A stretch of DNA of 64,000 bases from Eubacterium sp. OM08-24 (GTDB lineage Bacteria; Bacillota; Clostridia; Oscillospirales; Acutalibacteraceae), in assembly GCF_003438075.1 (NCBI RefSeq), contig NZ_QSTA01000002.1:62001-126000 (forward strand), written 5' to 3'. A program made the translations under genes and the position numbers. Below are positions 46,693-56,507 of the stretch, one piece after another; the first letter of the stretch is position 1; each line of letters begins with the position of its first letter. Below the pieces are notes generated by a model. It was not told the origin of the DNA. It saw only the letters and a list, made by a program, of their open reading frames with translations, and did no database searches.

Positions 46693-47707
46693 TCACCTCA
46701 TAGCCGGCGGCTCTGATAAGCCTGTTATACAGTGCCATTCCAACGCCCTCACATGACGGCAGTCGGGAATACGCCGTATCTATTCCGCCAACCTCGTCAA
46801 CCTCTCGGAGCATATCAAAAAGTCTGTGCGCCTGCTGTGCATAGTCTTTTCTTTTGCCAAGCGAAAATGTTTTTACTTTCAGCTGTGAAATATCCTCGTC
46901 ACAACACAAGGCGGCTGTTTTGCCGTCAGCCTTGCTGTTTACATAATTAATATATTCTTCATCTGTGCCTTTAAGAAGTATAACCCTCGCTTTTGGCGAA
47001 TAATGCTTGTACTTCATACCCGGACTTGCCGCCTTTTGGTTAGGGTCGAGCTTGTCGAGCACCGCCTTGTTAAGCTCAACCTCGCCAATGGTTTCTCTGA
47101 GCTGTTCAAGAGTAATTCCGCCCGGTCTTAAAAGGCAAGGAACTTCGCCCGCAAGAGTGATAACCGTACTCTCCACACCAACTTCGCTTGCGCCGCCGTC
47201 AATAACAGCCTCTATTTTGCCGTTCATATCATTCATTACATGAGTTGCGGTAGTAGGGCTTGGCGAACCCGACAAATTTGCCGATGGTGCGGCAAGCGGA
47301 GTTTTAGCCGCTCTTATGAGCGCCCTTGCAACAGGGTGTGACGGACAGCGGATTGCAACGGTTTCAAGTCCTGCCGACACTTCATCGGGAATAATATCCG
47401 ATTTTTTCATTATAATTGTAAGAGGGCCCGGCATAAATTTTTTGGCAAGAATTTTTGCCTTTTCGGGAATTTCTGCGGTTAAGCCGAATTTTTCTATATC
47501 CTCAAACTCAGCCACATGAACAATCAGCGGATTATCCATCGGTCTGCCCTTTGCCTTGAAAATTTTTGCGACTGCCTTGCCGTTGAGAGCGTCTGCCGCA
47601 AGTCCGTAAACGGTTTCGGTCGGCATACCTACAAGTCCGCCTTTTCTCAGGATTTCTCCTGCTTTGTTTATGTTTTCCTGTGTACTTTCGAGCAATAATG
47701 TTTGCAT
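46673..47707 (-). CDS. tsaC: L-threonylcarbamoyladenylate synthase (Sua5 type)
   Basis: Makes threonylcarbamoyl-AMP for the t6A modification of tRNAs reading ANN codons. The 344 residues include the YrdC domain (GGLVGMPTETVYGLAADA, KGRPMDNPLIVHV, SANLSGSPSPTTATHV) and a C-terminal Sua5 domain from about residue 210 (SPGMKYKHYSPKARVILL). I start at the ATG at 47707 with GGTGAC before it; the gene begins 14 bases after prfA. Confidence 0.95.
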   Translation of the reverse strand: MQTLLLESTQENINKAGEILRKGGLVGMPTETVYGLAADALNGKAVAKIFKAKGRPMDNPLIVHVAEFEDIEKFGLTAEIPEKAKILAKKFMPGPLTIIMKKSDIIPDEVSAGLETVAIRCPSHPVARALIRAAKTPLAAPSANLSGSPSPTTATHVMNDMNGKIEAVIDGGASEVGVESTVITLAGEVPCLLRPGGITLEQLRETIGEVELNKAVLDKLDPNQKAASPGMKYKHYSPKARVILLKGTDEEYINYVNSKADGKTAALCCDEDISQLKVKTFSLGKRKDYAQQAHRLFDMLREVDEVGGIDTAYSRLPSCEGVGMALYNRLIRAAGYEVIDLEKI

Positions 47708-47720
47708 ATTGTCACCTTGA

Positions 47721-48797
47721 TTATGAATTTTCCATACTTTCCTTGAGCTTTTCGGCTCTGTCTGCTGTAACAAGAGCATCTATAACCTCGTCAAGATTGC
47801 CATTCAATATATCTTCAAGCTTGTATAGCGTAAGTCCGATTCTGTGGTCGGTAAGTCTGCCCTGCGGATAATTGTAGGTTCTTATTCTTTCACTTCTGTC
47901 GCCTGTGCCTACCTGTGACTTACGGTTAGCGGCAATTTCACTCGCCTGCTTGTCCTGCTTTTCCTTTAAAAGTCGGCTTTTAAGCACCTTGAGCGCCTTA
48001 TCTTTGTTTTTGTACTGACTTCTTTCGTCCTGACACTCAACAACAGTGCCTGTGGGCAAGTGGGTAATTCTGATTGCGGAGCTGGTTTTGTTGATATGCT
48101 GACCGCCTGCACCGCTTGAGCGGAATGTGTCTATTTTCAAATCGTTAGGGTCAATTTCAAGCTCGACATCTTCTGCCTCCGGCAAAACGGCAACCGTTGT
48201 GGTTGAAGTATGCACTCTGCCCTGACTTTCGGTTTCGGGCACTCGCTGAACACGATGCACGCCGCTTTCATATTTAAAACGAGAGTATGCGCCCTCGCCC
48301 TCAATCATAAAAGAAATTTCCTTGTAGCCGCCAAGCTCGGTTTCGTTTGCGTTTACTATTTCGATTTTGTATCCCTTTTTCTCGGCATACATACTATACA
48401 TTCTGAAAAGCACCGCACTGAAAAGCGCCGACTCCTCACCGCCTGCGCCGCCACGAATTTCCACGATAACATTTCGCTCATCATTCGGGTCTTTTGGCAA
48501 AAGTAAGATTTTCAGATTTTCCGAAAGCTCCTCAATATTTTGCTTAGCCTCGTCAAGTTCGAGCTGAGCAAGCTCCTTTAAGTCGTTGTCACTGCTTTCG
48601 TCAAGAATTTCAAGACTTTCTTCCTGCGCCTTTACCGCCTTTTTGTAATCACGATATGTAAGCACAATTTCTTCAATCGACTTAAGCTCTTTCATTATTT
48701 TTTGATACTGCTCGGGATCTGCCGCAACCGACGGCTCATAAAGCCTTTGCGAAAGCTCGGAGTACCTTTTGTCAAAAATTTCTATTCTTTCAAACAT
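47721..48797 (-). CDS. prfA: Peptide chain release factor 1
   Basis: Stops translation at UAA and UAG; 358 residues, the normal length. The catalytic GGQ is in [18 protein letters not shown], and the codon-recognition region has the [21 protein letters not shown] block with the PxT-type tripeptide. It is followed by tsaC; prmC, which often sits between them and methylates the GGQ, is not here. Confidence 0.97.
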   Translation of the reverse strand: MFERIEIFDKRYSELSQRLYEPSVAADPEQYQKIMKELKSIEEIVLTYRDYKKAVKAQEESLEILDESSDNDLKELAQLELDEAKQNIEELSENLKILLLPKDPNDERNVIVEIRGGAGGEESALFSAVLFRMYSMYAEKKGYKIEIVNANETELGGYKEISFMIEGEGAYSRFKYESGVHRVQRVPETESQGRVHTSTTTVAVLPEAEDVELEIDPNDLKIDTFRSSGAGGQHINKTSSAIRITHLPTGTVVECQDERSQYKNKDKALKVLKSRLLKEKQDKQASEIAANRKSQVGTGDRSERIRTYNYPQGRLTDHRIGLTLYKLEDILNGNLDEVIDALVTADRAEKLKESMENS

Positions 48798-48798
48798 A

Positions 48799-48987
48799 TT
48801 ATTTTTCCTTATCGGTTAAAATTCTTTTAATATTTTTTTCAATCTTATTGCGTGGCACCATAACCTCTCTGCCACAACCGAGGCAACGGATTTTAAAATC
48901 CATTCCAATCCTTAATATTTCAAATTCTTTACAACCGCAAGGGTGCGGTTTTTTCATTTCTGCTCTGTCACCGACATTAACATTCAT
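48799..48987 (-). CDS. DUF951 family protein
   Basis: A 62-residue small protein of the DUF951 family, common next to translation genes in Firmicutes. The match is [33 protein letters not shown] and [11 protein letters not shown], with two Cys pairs (CGC and CLGC) that could bind zinc. It ends one base before prfA and is almost certainly co-transcribed. Function unknown; RNA or DNA binding is plausible. Confidence 0.9.
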   Translation of the reverse strand: MNVNVGDRAEMKKPHPCGCKEFEILRIGMDFKIRCLGCGREVMVPRNKIEKNIKRILTDKEK

Positions 48988-49280
48988 ACTAACACTTCCG
49001 ATTATATAAAAGCTAAAAACTCAAGTAAAACAGACGCTTTTCGGCATTTTTAAACAATATTTTGCAAAAAGCGCTTGTCAGCATTTTGTTTTATGCTATT
49101 ATTGATTTTTATTATATATCAATACTGCCAAAATATCAAGAGTTTGCTTTAACTGCTTTTACAAAGATTACAAATAATTACAATAATATTAAAAATTCAT
49201 TGCCTTTTTATCACAGATGTGGTAAAATAGGCTTTGATAAACAGAAATGTAAACATATTTGACAGAAAGGAAGATTTAAA

Positions 49281-50294
49281 ATGTTTTATAAAAAACTCAA
49301 AAGAATTCCGGCAATGTTCTTAGTTTGTGCATTACTTTTTACCACAGTATTTTCGTATTCAATGATTGCTAATGCGTCATCGTCTTTCACCTCAAGACTT
49401 GATGCACCGTCATACAGCAATGATTATTATTACAGCAATAAAAATATCTATTACCAATACGGCTATGGTATGCCAAACTGCACAGCTTACGCTTACGGCA
49501 GAGCATACGAAATTCTTGGCAGAGATCCGGGACTTTGCCACTATGACGCTTACGAGTGGTATGACTACAACGATGGTTACAGCAGAGGTCAGACTCCAAA
49601 GGTTGGCGCTATTGCTTGTTGGGAATATTACAGAAACGGCGAAACAGGCGGTCATGTTGCCGTTGTAGAAAAGGTAGAGAACGGTACAGTTACACTTTCA
49701 AACTCAGCTTGGGGTTGGAAAAACTTCTACCTTACATATGCCGATGTTAATGACCCTACAATGGGTGAGTCAGACTGGACATTCCAGGGATTTATTTACC
49801 TTGGCGACTTTAACAAGGGCAGTGACAGCGATAATGTTGTTACAGACTACAAAAACGGTGTTTATGAGGTTGAAGTAAGCGACTATCTCAATATGAGAGA
49901 AACCGCAGCAACTTCTTCAAAAACAGTTTCTCAGCTCTATAACAACGATCAGGTTTATGTTACCGATATTAAAGCAAACGGCGGCTACACATGGGGTTAT
50001 TCAGAAATAATCAAGGGTACCAACAAAGGCAAAAAAGGTTGGGTGGCTCTTGACTTCTGTAAGTTTATTCAGGACAAGCCTACAAGTGATGACATAGTAT
50101 ACAAGATTGGCGATATCGACTTAAGCGGTGAAATCAATGTTCTCGACACCACCGCTCTCCAGTTGTATGTATCTAAAAACGGCGACCTTACAGACGCACA
50201 GCTAAAGCTTGCCGATCTTGACGGCGACGGTAAAATTGATGTAGGCGATGTAACAGCTTTACAGCGCATTATTTCAAAACAAAAAACACTCTAA
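49281..50294 (+). CDS. Secreted CHAP-domain amidase with SH3b and dockerin
   Basis: A 337-residue secreted cell-wall enzyme. After a signal peptide (to about IANASS, residue 34) comes a CHAP domain with catalytic Cys in YGMPNCTAYAYGRAYEIL and His in GGHVAVVEKV. Next is a bacterial SH3 domain (DYLNMRETAATSSK to KKGWVALDFCKF) that binds peptidoglycan, and last a dockerin with loops GDIDLSGEINVLDTTALQL and DLDGDGKIDVGDVTALQ. The family cuts peptide or amide bonds in peptidoglycan. The dockerin implies attachment to a cohesin scaffold. AAAGGAAG precedes the ATG. The upstream 290-base gap is AT-rich, with nothing clear. Confidence 0.92.
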   Translation: MFYKKLKRIPAMFLVCALLFTTVFSYSMIANASSSFTSRLDAPSYSNDYYYSNKNIYYQYGYGMPNCTAYAYGRAYEILGRDPGLCHYDAYEWYDYNDGYSRGQTPKVGAIACWEYYRNGETGGHVAVVEKVENGTVTLSNSAWGWKNFYLTYADVNDPTMGESDWTFQGFIYLGDFNKGSDSDNVVTDYKNGVYEVEVSDYLNMRETAATSSKTVSQLYNNDQVYVTDIKANGGYTWGYSEIIKGTNKGKKGWVALDFCKFIQDKPTSDDIVYKIGDIDLSGEINVLDTTALQLYVSKNGDLTDAQLKLADLDGDGKIDVGDVTALQRIISKQKTL

Positions 50295-50311
50295 AACTAC
50301 ATAATAAAATT

Positions 50312-50346
50312 ACGGTCATTCGCAAAATGTGCGAATGACCGTTTTT
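50312..50346. terminator. Bidirectional terminator
   Basis: Thirteen-pair stem ACGGTCATTCGCA/TGCGAATGACCGT with T run on the plus strand. It serves the CHAP gene and, in the other direction, the convergent sigma-factor gene. Confidence 0.9.
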
Positions 50347-50350
50347 TGGT

Positions 50351-52081
50351 TTAAAATTCAATTGTACATGTATCCTCATACAAAGCTCTATCTCCCGAAA
50401 CTCCGCTTGCCCATGCGTGGGTTTCAGAATCTTCTTCTATCATTCTGAATTCTAAAATATTTTTTCCCGATGCATTTTTGTACTTTTCAATATCCTCTTT
50501 ATCTACTAAAATATAATAATAGCAATTCATATCAGCGGCACAATACTGTATTGTATATGCTGTAGTATCGTTTCCGTTAATCGTTGCACTGAGCATCTCA
50601 AACTTTACAGTTTTATCTGTTTTATTATGTGAATATAATCTTAATCTATCATATTTTTCTGATGAGGTGTGGTCTGTATCTAAATACAATAAAGTACCGT
50701 ATTCATTGTCAAAAACAACCTGTTCGGTATTTGTATTTTCTCTTGCCGGCGGAGTGATTTCGTCAGCTGTTTTGCCTGTTGGATACAAATAAAATATTTG
50801 ATTACAATAAAATGTTTCTTCGTCAGAATGATTTTCAGTATTATATACCTGTAGATTAAATGCCACTTCATCAATAGAATTTATACCGCATTTTTTAATT
50901 TGTTCAAGATCAAATTTTATGCTGAATGAATCTGTTTCGCCCGGATCTGTGCAACCATAGCCAACCCTACCAATATCATGGCAATAATACCTGTTTACAT
51001 AAAAGTAATCGCTAAAATCTGTATCAACTTTTATTTCTTCATCTGTTGTTTTATTTTTGAGTTCTGCTTTTACCTCAAATCTGTTACTATACATCTCACA
51101 ACCCGTGACAGTGACAGTACACTTGTCGTTATCAAAAAGCACCTGTTCATCAAGACTGTAATCAATTTGAGTTAATCCGTCTTCTCCGTTGTCAGCTCCG
51201 CTGTTCTCATCGGAAATATTGCTGTTTATTTGAGAAACAACATCATCGATGTTTTTATCCTTATTTTTGTTATTCACTACCACCGCAGCCGTAATTCCGC
51301 CAATAACAACAGCAAAAGCTGCAACTATTGCAAAAAGTTTTAAAAGAATTGATTTTGACATTAATTTTCCTCCAAATGCGCCTATATTTTTTTCTGCTTT
51401 TAATGTACTGCTTTTCGGTTCTAAATTTTGAGATGTTATACTTATCTTCGGAACAATTAAGTTTTTTGCCTCTGTAATGAAAAGAGAAGTAAAAAACGGA
51501 ACGGGTACAATAATGTGCAATTTATCGTTGTTTTCCTCTTCATACTTTAAAATCGCCTTTTTCATTTTTCCTCTGGCAAGATTAAGGCGTGACATTACAG
51601 TACCCACGGGGCAATCTTCAACCTCTGCAATTTCTGTTATTGACATTTCATCAAAATAATACATAAAAACGGCTCTGTATTGTACTTGCGACAAAGTATT
51701 CTGCATAATTTCTAAAATTATTCTGCGATTTTCATTATCGGTTATATATTCCTCGGGAATTGTTATTTCCGAAGTTTCAGAATAATTCTCAAGAATTTCA
51801 TCATCAAGCTGCAGTTCCTGTTTGGCTTTAAAAAAGTCCTTGCATTTATTTACCGCAATTTTCTTAACCCATACAGGGAATTTGGCGTTTTCTTCAAGAG
51901 TATTCAGCTTTAAAAATGCGGTAACATATGTATTTTGCATAATTTCCTCTGCGTGAGTTTCGTTTTTCAACAAACTTATGCAGGTAAACCACACCTCTTG
52001 CTGTGTAAGATAATACAACCTGTCAAATGCCGTATTATCACCGTTTTTGGCTTTAATTACTAAACTACTTATTTCTTCCAT
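50351..52081 (-). CDS. ECF sigma factor fused to membrane-anchored extracellular domain
   Basis: A 576-residue fusion. Residues 1-175 are a sigma-70 family protein of ECF type: region 2 (DRLYYLTQQEVWFTCISLL, EIMQNTYVTAFLKL) and region 4 (QVQYRAVFMYYFDEMSITEIAEVEDCPVGTVMSRL). A linker leads to one membrane segment at about 245-270 (LLKLFAIVAAFAVVIGGITAAVVV), followed by an outer domain of about 300 residues rich in Asp, Tyr and Thr. The usual separate anti-sigma protein is not adjacent, so the C-terminal part may sense and restrain the sigma part in the same chain. AGGAG stands seven bases before the ATG at 52081. Confidence 0.85.
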   Translation of the reverse strand: MEEISSLVIKAKNGDNTAFDRLYYLTQQEVWFTCISLLKNETHAEEIMQNTYVTAFLKLNTLEENAKFPVWVKKIAVNKCKDFFKAKQELQLDDEILENYSETSEITIPEEYITDNENRRIILEIMQNTLSQVQYRAVFMYYFDEMSITEIAEVEDCPVGTVMSRLNLARGKMKKAILKYEEENNDKLHIIVPVPFFTSLFITEAKNLIVPKISITSQNLEPKSSTLKAEKNIGAFGGKLMSKSILLKLFAIVAAFAVVIGGITAAVVVNNKNKDKNIDDVVSQINSNISDENSGADNGEDGLTQIDYSLDEQVLFDNDKCTVTVTGCEMYSNRFEVKAELKNKTTDEEIKVDTDFSDYFYVNRYYCHDIGRVGYGCTDPGETDSFSIKFDLEQIKKCGINSIDEVAFNLQVYNTENHSDEETFYCNQIFYLYPTGKTADEITPPARENTNTEQVVFDNEYGTLLYLDTDHTSSEKYDRLRLYSHNKTDKTVKFEMLSATINGNDTTAYTIQYCAADMNCYYYILVDKEDIEKYKNASGKNILEFRMIEEDSETHAWASGVSGDRALYEDTCTIEF

Positions 52082-52332
52082 AAATATCTCCTTTAAATCA
52101 GTATAAAAAGCAGTACATAATATAGACGATTGAAAATCAACTTCCATTTAATTTTTTTAAAATTTTTAATATTTTTTTAAATTTTTTTGATTTATGATTT
52201 TTATTATTTTTGTGATAAATTTTATTATATCATAAAAACGCTGTTTATGGGTATTTATTTTTTCAAACTTTTAATACGAATAATTACAAATGACTTTTCA
52301 AAAATTTTTTGTAACTTTTACATAAATTTTAC

Positions 52333-52361
52333 TTGAAATATTTAAGATTTAACAATATAAT
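52333..52361 (+). promoter_or_regulatory. Promoter of ppk
   Basis: TTGAAA (52333-52338), 17 bases, TATAAT (52356-52361). Transcription from it starts near 52368, which rules out the longer upstream reading of ppk. The remaining gap from 52082 is very AT-rich without other features. Confidence 0.75.
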
Positions 52362-52383
52362 AAGAATAATAAGGAGTGATATA

Positions 52384-54543
52384 ATGACTTCAACAATTGA
52401 TGTAAAAAAGAAACAAGATTTAAAAAAATGGCTTGAAATGCCTTACAATAACAGAGAGCTAAGCTGGCTCGATTTTAACGCCCGTGTACTTGAAGAGGCT
52501 TTTGAAAAGGAAAATCCTATAATGGAAAGATGTAACTTCCTTTCAATTACAGCCTCAAACCTTGACGAATTTTTTATGGTTCGTGTTGCAGGCGTACTTG
52601 ATAATATTCATCGTGGCACAAACAAACCCGACCCATCGGGACTTACACCTAAAATGCAGATGAAAAAAATCAGTGAAAAAGTACATGCCTTTGCCGAAAA
52701 GCAGTACAACTGCTACAATCGTTCCATTATTCCGTCACTGAGAGCAAACGGCATTAACTTTGTTAAGGCAGATGAAATGACCGACGAGCAAAAAGCATTT
52801 GCAGACGATTATTTTCAGAGAGTGGTATTCCCTGTTCTCACACCGATGGCGGTTGACACAAGCCGTCCGTTCCCTTTGCTTGCAAATAAGAGCCTTAACA
52901 TTGCGGTTTTGCTGACAAATGCCGAGGGTGAAGAATTTTACGCACTTGTGCAGGTGCCGTCGATTCTCCCACGATTTTTGGAACTCCCTGCAAAGGGCAA
53001 GCGTGACTTTATAACCCTTGAAAGAATTATTACCATTCATTTGGGCGAACTGTTTGAGCTTTATAACATCAAACAGTCGGCAGCTTTCAGAATCACAAGG
53101 GACTCTGACCTTGACATTGACGAGGACACGGAAGACCTTATGGAGGAAATTAAAAAATCCATTAAAAAGCGTCAGCGTGGTGTGCCTGTAAGACTTGAAT
53201 TTTCTAAAAAATGCCACAAGTCAATCCGCCAATTCCTTGTAGATGCATTGCATGTAACCGAGGACGAAATTTATGTACAGCACGGTCCGCTTGACCTCAC
53301 TTTCCTTTCTAAATTTGCAAGAATAAAGGGCTGCGAAAAATTCTGTTTTGAGCCGATTACACCTGTTAATCCGCCTGCCGAATTTTATGATTGCAACGAT
53401 ATTTTCGAGGCTATTCGTGAAAAAGACAGACTTGTGCACCACCCATATGAGAGCTTTGATGTAGTGGTTGACTTTGTTAAAAAAGCCGCAAAAGACCCCG
53501 ATGTACTCGCAATCAAGCAGACATTGTATCGTGTAAGCGGCAACTCTCCTATCGTTGCGGCACTTATTAAAGCCGCTGAAAACGGCAAGCAGGTTACCGT
53601 ACTCGTTGAGCTTAAGGCTCGTTTTGACGAGGAAAACAACATACAGTGGGCAACCAAACTTGAAAAAGCAGGCTGTCATGTAATTTACGGTCTTACAGGT
53701 CTTAAAACTCACTGCAAAATCTGCCTTGTTGTACGAAAAGACAAAGACGGAATCCGCCGTTATCTGCATATGGGTACAGGTAACTACAACGACAGCACAG
53801 CGAGATTCTACACAGACATCGGTATGTTTACCTGCCGTGAAGAATACGGCCTTGACGCATCGTCATTATTCAACACACTTACAGGCTATTCTTTACCGCC
53901 CGAATACAATAAATTTATTGTTGCTCCTCAAGGTATGCGACCTTTCTTTGAGGAAATGATAAGAAAGGAAATTGAAAATGCAAAGCAGGGACTTCCTGCG
54001 TCAATTACCGCAAAGGTAAATTCACTTGTAGACCCTGCAATCATCAGCTTGCTTTACGAGGCATCGCAGGCAGGCGTAAAAATTGAGCTTATCGTGCGTG
54101 GCATTTGCTGTCTTATTCCGGGATTAAAAGGCTGGAGCGAAAACATAAAGGTAATAAGCATTGTAGGACAGCTCCTTGAGCACAGCCGAATTTTTAAATT
54201 TGAAAACAACGGCAATCCTCTCTACTACCTCGGCAGTGCCGACTGGATGCAGAGAAACCTTGACAGACGAGTTGAACTTGTGTTCCCTGTTGAGGACGAA
54301 GACATTAAAAACAGGGTTGAACAGATTTTAAAAGTTACGCTAAAAGACACGGTAAATGCAAGAAAGCAGTTACCCGACACCACATATCACCTTGTAGATA
54401 AGCGTGGCAAAAAACGACTTAACAGCCAAAAACATTTTTCAAAACTTGCACAACAGGCACAAAATGCCGTTAAAAAACAGACATATGTAAGAACAGTAGG
54501 CACTCCTATAGTACCTGCAAAGGAAGGAGAAAAAGCAGAATGA
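52384..54543 (+). CDS. ppk: Polyphosphate kinase 1
   Basis: Makes polyphosphate from ATP; 719 residues, the usual size. N-terminal domain NNRELSWLDFNARVLEEA and SITASNLDEFFMVRVAG; the catalytic histidines sit in the phospholipase-D-like motifs TGLKTHCKICLVVRK (the autophosphorylated His) and LLEHSRIFKFENNG; TGNYNDSTARFYTDIG is also conserved. The start at 52384 has AAGGAG and fits the promoter. The stop overlaps the start of the phosphofructokinase gene by four bases (ATGA), so the two are coupled. Confidence 0.97.
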   Translation: MTSTIDVKKKQDLKKWLEMPYNNRELSWLDFNARVLEEAFEKENPIMERCNFLSITASNLDEFFMVRVAGVLDNIHRGTNKPDPSGLTPKMQMKKISEKVHAFAEKQYNCYNRSIIPSLRANGINFVKADEMTDEQKAFADDYFQRVVFPVLTPMAVDTSRPFPLLANKSLNIAVLLTNAEGEEFYALVQVPSILPRFLELPAKGKRDFITLERIITIHLGELFELYNIKQSAAFRITRDSDLDIDEDTEDLMEEIKKSIKKRQRGVPVRLEFSKKCHKSIRQFLVDALHVTEDEIYVQHGPLDLTFLSKFARIKGCEKFCFEPITPVNPPAEFYDCNDIFEAIREKDRLVHHPYESFDVVVDFVKKAAKDPDVLAIKQTLYRVSGNSPIVAALIKAAENGKQVTVLVELKARFDEENNIQWATKLEKAGCHVIYGLTGLKTHCKICLVVRKDKDGIRRYLHMGTGNYNDSTARFYTDIGMFTCREEYGLDASSLFNTLTGYSLPPEYNKFIVAPQGMRPFFEEMIRKEIENAKQGLPASITAKVNSLVDPAIISLLYEASQAGVKIELIVRGICCLIPGLKGWSENIKVISIVGQLLEHSRIFKFENNGNPLYYLGSADWMQRNLDRRVELVFPVEDEDIKNRVEQILKVTLKDTVNARKQLPDTTYHLVDKRGKKRLNSQKHFSKLAQQAQNAVKKQTYVRTVGTPIVPAKEGEKAE

Positions 54544-55625
54544 AAAGAATCGGTATTTTAACAAGCGGCGGTGACTGTCAGGGACTTAACTCTACTATCC
54601 GTGCAGTCGCAAAAACACTTTATCAGAATTGCGGCAATGACGGCGTGCAGATTATCGGCATTATTGACGGCTACCGAGGACTTATTTACAACGAAACAAG
54701 GATGATGAAACCTGATGATTTTTCGGGTATTCTTACAAGGGGCGGTACTATTCTCGGCACATCAAGACAGCCGTTCAAACTTATGAGAGTTATTGACGAA
54801 AACAGCGTTGATAAAGTTGCCGAAATGAAAAAGAACTATAAAAAACTTGAGCTTAACTGCCTTGTTGTTCTCGGCGGAAACGGCACACAGAAAACCGCAA
54901 ACCTCTTGCGTGAAGAGGGCTTGAATGTTGTTTCTCTGCCAAAAACAATTGACAATGACCTTTGGGGTACAGATAAAACATTTGGTTTTCAAAGCGCCGT
55001 TGACATTGCAACAAATGTTATCGACTGTATTCACACCACCGCAACCTCACATGGAAGAGTTTTCATTGTTGAGGTTATGGGGCACAAGGTTGGCTGGCTG
55101 ACTTTGTATGCAGGTATTGCCGGCGGTGCAGATGTTATTTTAATTCCGGAAATTCCGTACGATATTAATTCCGTAATTAATACAATTAAGAAAAGAACCG
55201 AAAGCGGAAAGAAATTTTCAATTCTTGCCGTTGCCGAGGGCGCAATTTCAAAGGAGCTTGCCGCAATGCCTAAGAAAAAGAGAAAGGCTGCTTTAGCTGA
55301 AATTGCCTATCCGTCAATCTCATATAAGATTGCAAAGGAAATTCAGGATGCAACAGGACAGGAAACAAGAGTTACAGTGCCCGGACATTTCCAGAGAGGC
55401 GGAAGTCCTGACGCATATGACAGAGTGCTTTCTACTCGCTTTGGCATTGCCGCCGCTGAGCTTATCATAAACGGCAACTATGGCAAAATGGTAGCGCTTG
55501 TAAACAACAAGGTTGTTGCCGTACCGCTTGAGGAAATTGCAGGCAAGCTGAAAGCCGTTCCTGCCGACCACGAAATCGTAGCCGCCGCAAGGAAAATGGG
55601 CATTGCCTTTGGCGACGAAAAATAA
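54540..55625 (+). CDS. pfkA: 6-phosphofructokinase
   Basis: Phosphorylates fructose 6-phosphate in glycolysis; 361 residues. Early loop ILTSGGDCQGLNSTIRA, catalytic PKTIDNDLWGTDKTFGF and the late VPGHFQRGGSPDAYDR match the family. Two determinants are unusual: Asn114 in GGNGT stands where most enzymes have the metal-binding Asp, and Lys135 in PKTIDND is the residue linked to pyrophosphate or to a mixed donor type, while the following Gly fits ATP. The phosphoryl donor is therefore uncertain. Translational coupling to ppk suggests a link to polyphosphate or PPi metabolism, which is inference. Confidence 0.92.
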   Translation: MKRIGILTSGGDCQGLNSTIRAVAKTLYQNCGNDGVQIIGIIDGYRGLIYNETRMMKPDDFSGILTRGGTILGTSRQPFKLMRVIDENSVDKVAEMKKNYKKLELNCLVVLGGNGTQKTANLLREEGLNVVSLPKTIDNDLWGTDKTFGFQSAVDIATNVIDCIHTTATSHGRVFIVEVMGHKVGWLTLYAGIAGGADVILIPEIPYDINSVINTIKKRTESGKKFSILAVAEGAISKELAAMPKKKRKAALAEIAYPSISYKIAKEIQDATGQETRVTVPGHFQRGGSPDAYDRVLSTRFGIAAAELIINGNYGKMVALVNNKVVAVPLEEIAGKLKAVPADHEIVAAARKMGIAFGDEK

Positions 55626-55652
55626 TTAACATTTTGTGTTTGAAATGTTGAA

Positions 55653-55693
55653 AAAAGCGTTCACCACTTTTTAAGTTAGTGAACGCTTTTAAT
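55653..55693 (+). terminator. Terminator of ppk-pfk
   Basis: AAAAGCGTTCAC and GTGAACGCTTTT form a twelve-pair stem with a 14-base loop, then AATTTATT. Confidence 0.8.
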
Positions 55694-55698
55694 TTATT

Positions 55699-55790
55699 GG
55701 TTGACCAAACTTTTTTGCTTCGGGACGGAAACTCTTGCCTTTTCATCACATTGTTGCCCGATTGAAAAAGCTAAACATAATCATTTACAA
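55699..55790 (+). repeat. Partial copy of the dispersed repeat
   Basis: Starts GGTTGACCAAACTTTTTTG and includes TTGTTGCCCGATTG, as in the outer part of the element at 43205-43420 and at 7126-7144. The hairpins with CCAAACGGC are absent. A further weak relative with TTCGTTACCCGACCGATG lies at about 56363-56460. Confidence 0.6.
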
Positions 55791-55814
55791 AGCATAAATA
55801 AAGTCCCTGTTAAT

Positions 55815-56234
55815 TTATTTCCTATTAAACTTTTTAACCTTTTCAGAGAGGCTTTGCAACTCTTCCTTTGAAAGATCCGGCAGATGTTCGAGGTCATCAA
55901 GAAACTTTGCGATGCTTTCTTTCTCTCTCAGCCTTGTGCTTTCAATATAATAGCTCGTTATTATTCCGGGTACAACAGCAATTATGAGAATTGAGCAGAT
56001 AGAAAGGAATATTGACATGGCTCTGCCTAAAATTGTAACAGCTGTTATATCTCCGAATCCGATTGTTGTTGCCACGCTAAAGCAATACCATATACTGTCA
56101 AAAATGCTTTTTATATTAGGCTCTATTATCCATACACCCACGCTCACACAAGCAAAGATGATTATGTATGTAGTCAAAAATTTTAATGCGCCTGTTCGTT
56201 TTAGCACAATTTTTATAAGCCGAGTTTTTTTCAT
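55815..56234 (-). CDS. Two-segment potassium channel
   Basis: A 139-residue ion channel. Two membrane segments (FLTTYIIIFACVSVGVWII and AMSIFLSICSILIIAVVPGII) flank the pore helix with the selectivity filter TTIGFGDITAV (TxGFGD, potassium-type). A short cytoplasmic tail ends in a helical region (EHLPDLSKEELQSLSEKVKKF). There is no RCK or ligand domain. I choose the ATG at 56234 for its GGTGG; the longer reading adds 19 residues. Confidence 0.9.
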   Translation of the reverse strand: MKKTRLIKIVLKRTGALKFLTTYIIIFACVSVGVWIIEPNIKSIFDSIWYCFSVATTIGFGDITAVTILGRAMSIFLSICSILIIAVVPGIITSYYIESTRLREKESIAKFLDDLEHLPDLSKEELQSLSEKVKKFNRK

Positions 56235-56467
56235 AATTCCACCGCCTGCCTTATTTAACAAAATTATATCAATATTGCCCGATTTAGTCAATAAAATTAA
56301 AAATACGATTTTTATTTGTAAATTTGCTCATTTCCCGTATTTAATTTTAATTACGGTATTGGTCGGGCAGCAAATTTAGCAAACAGCTTATTATTTGTCC
56401 CGAATATAAAAGTTTTGCTTTTGCTTTACTTCGTTACCCGACCGATGATTCGCTAAACCACCATAAT

Positions 56468-56500
56468 AAAAAAGTCCGACCTTTAAAAGTCGGACTTTAA
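56468..56500 (-). terminator. Terminator of the CAP-domain gene
   Basis: AAAGTCCGACTTT and AAAGGTCGGACTTT pair in a ten-base stem followed by TTTT on the minus strand, eight bases after the stop codon. Confidence 0.85.
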
Positions 56501-56507
56501 TAACTAT

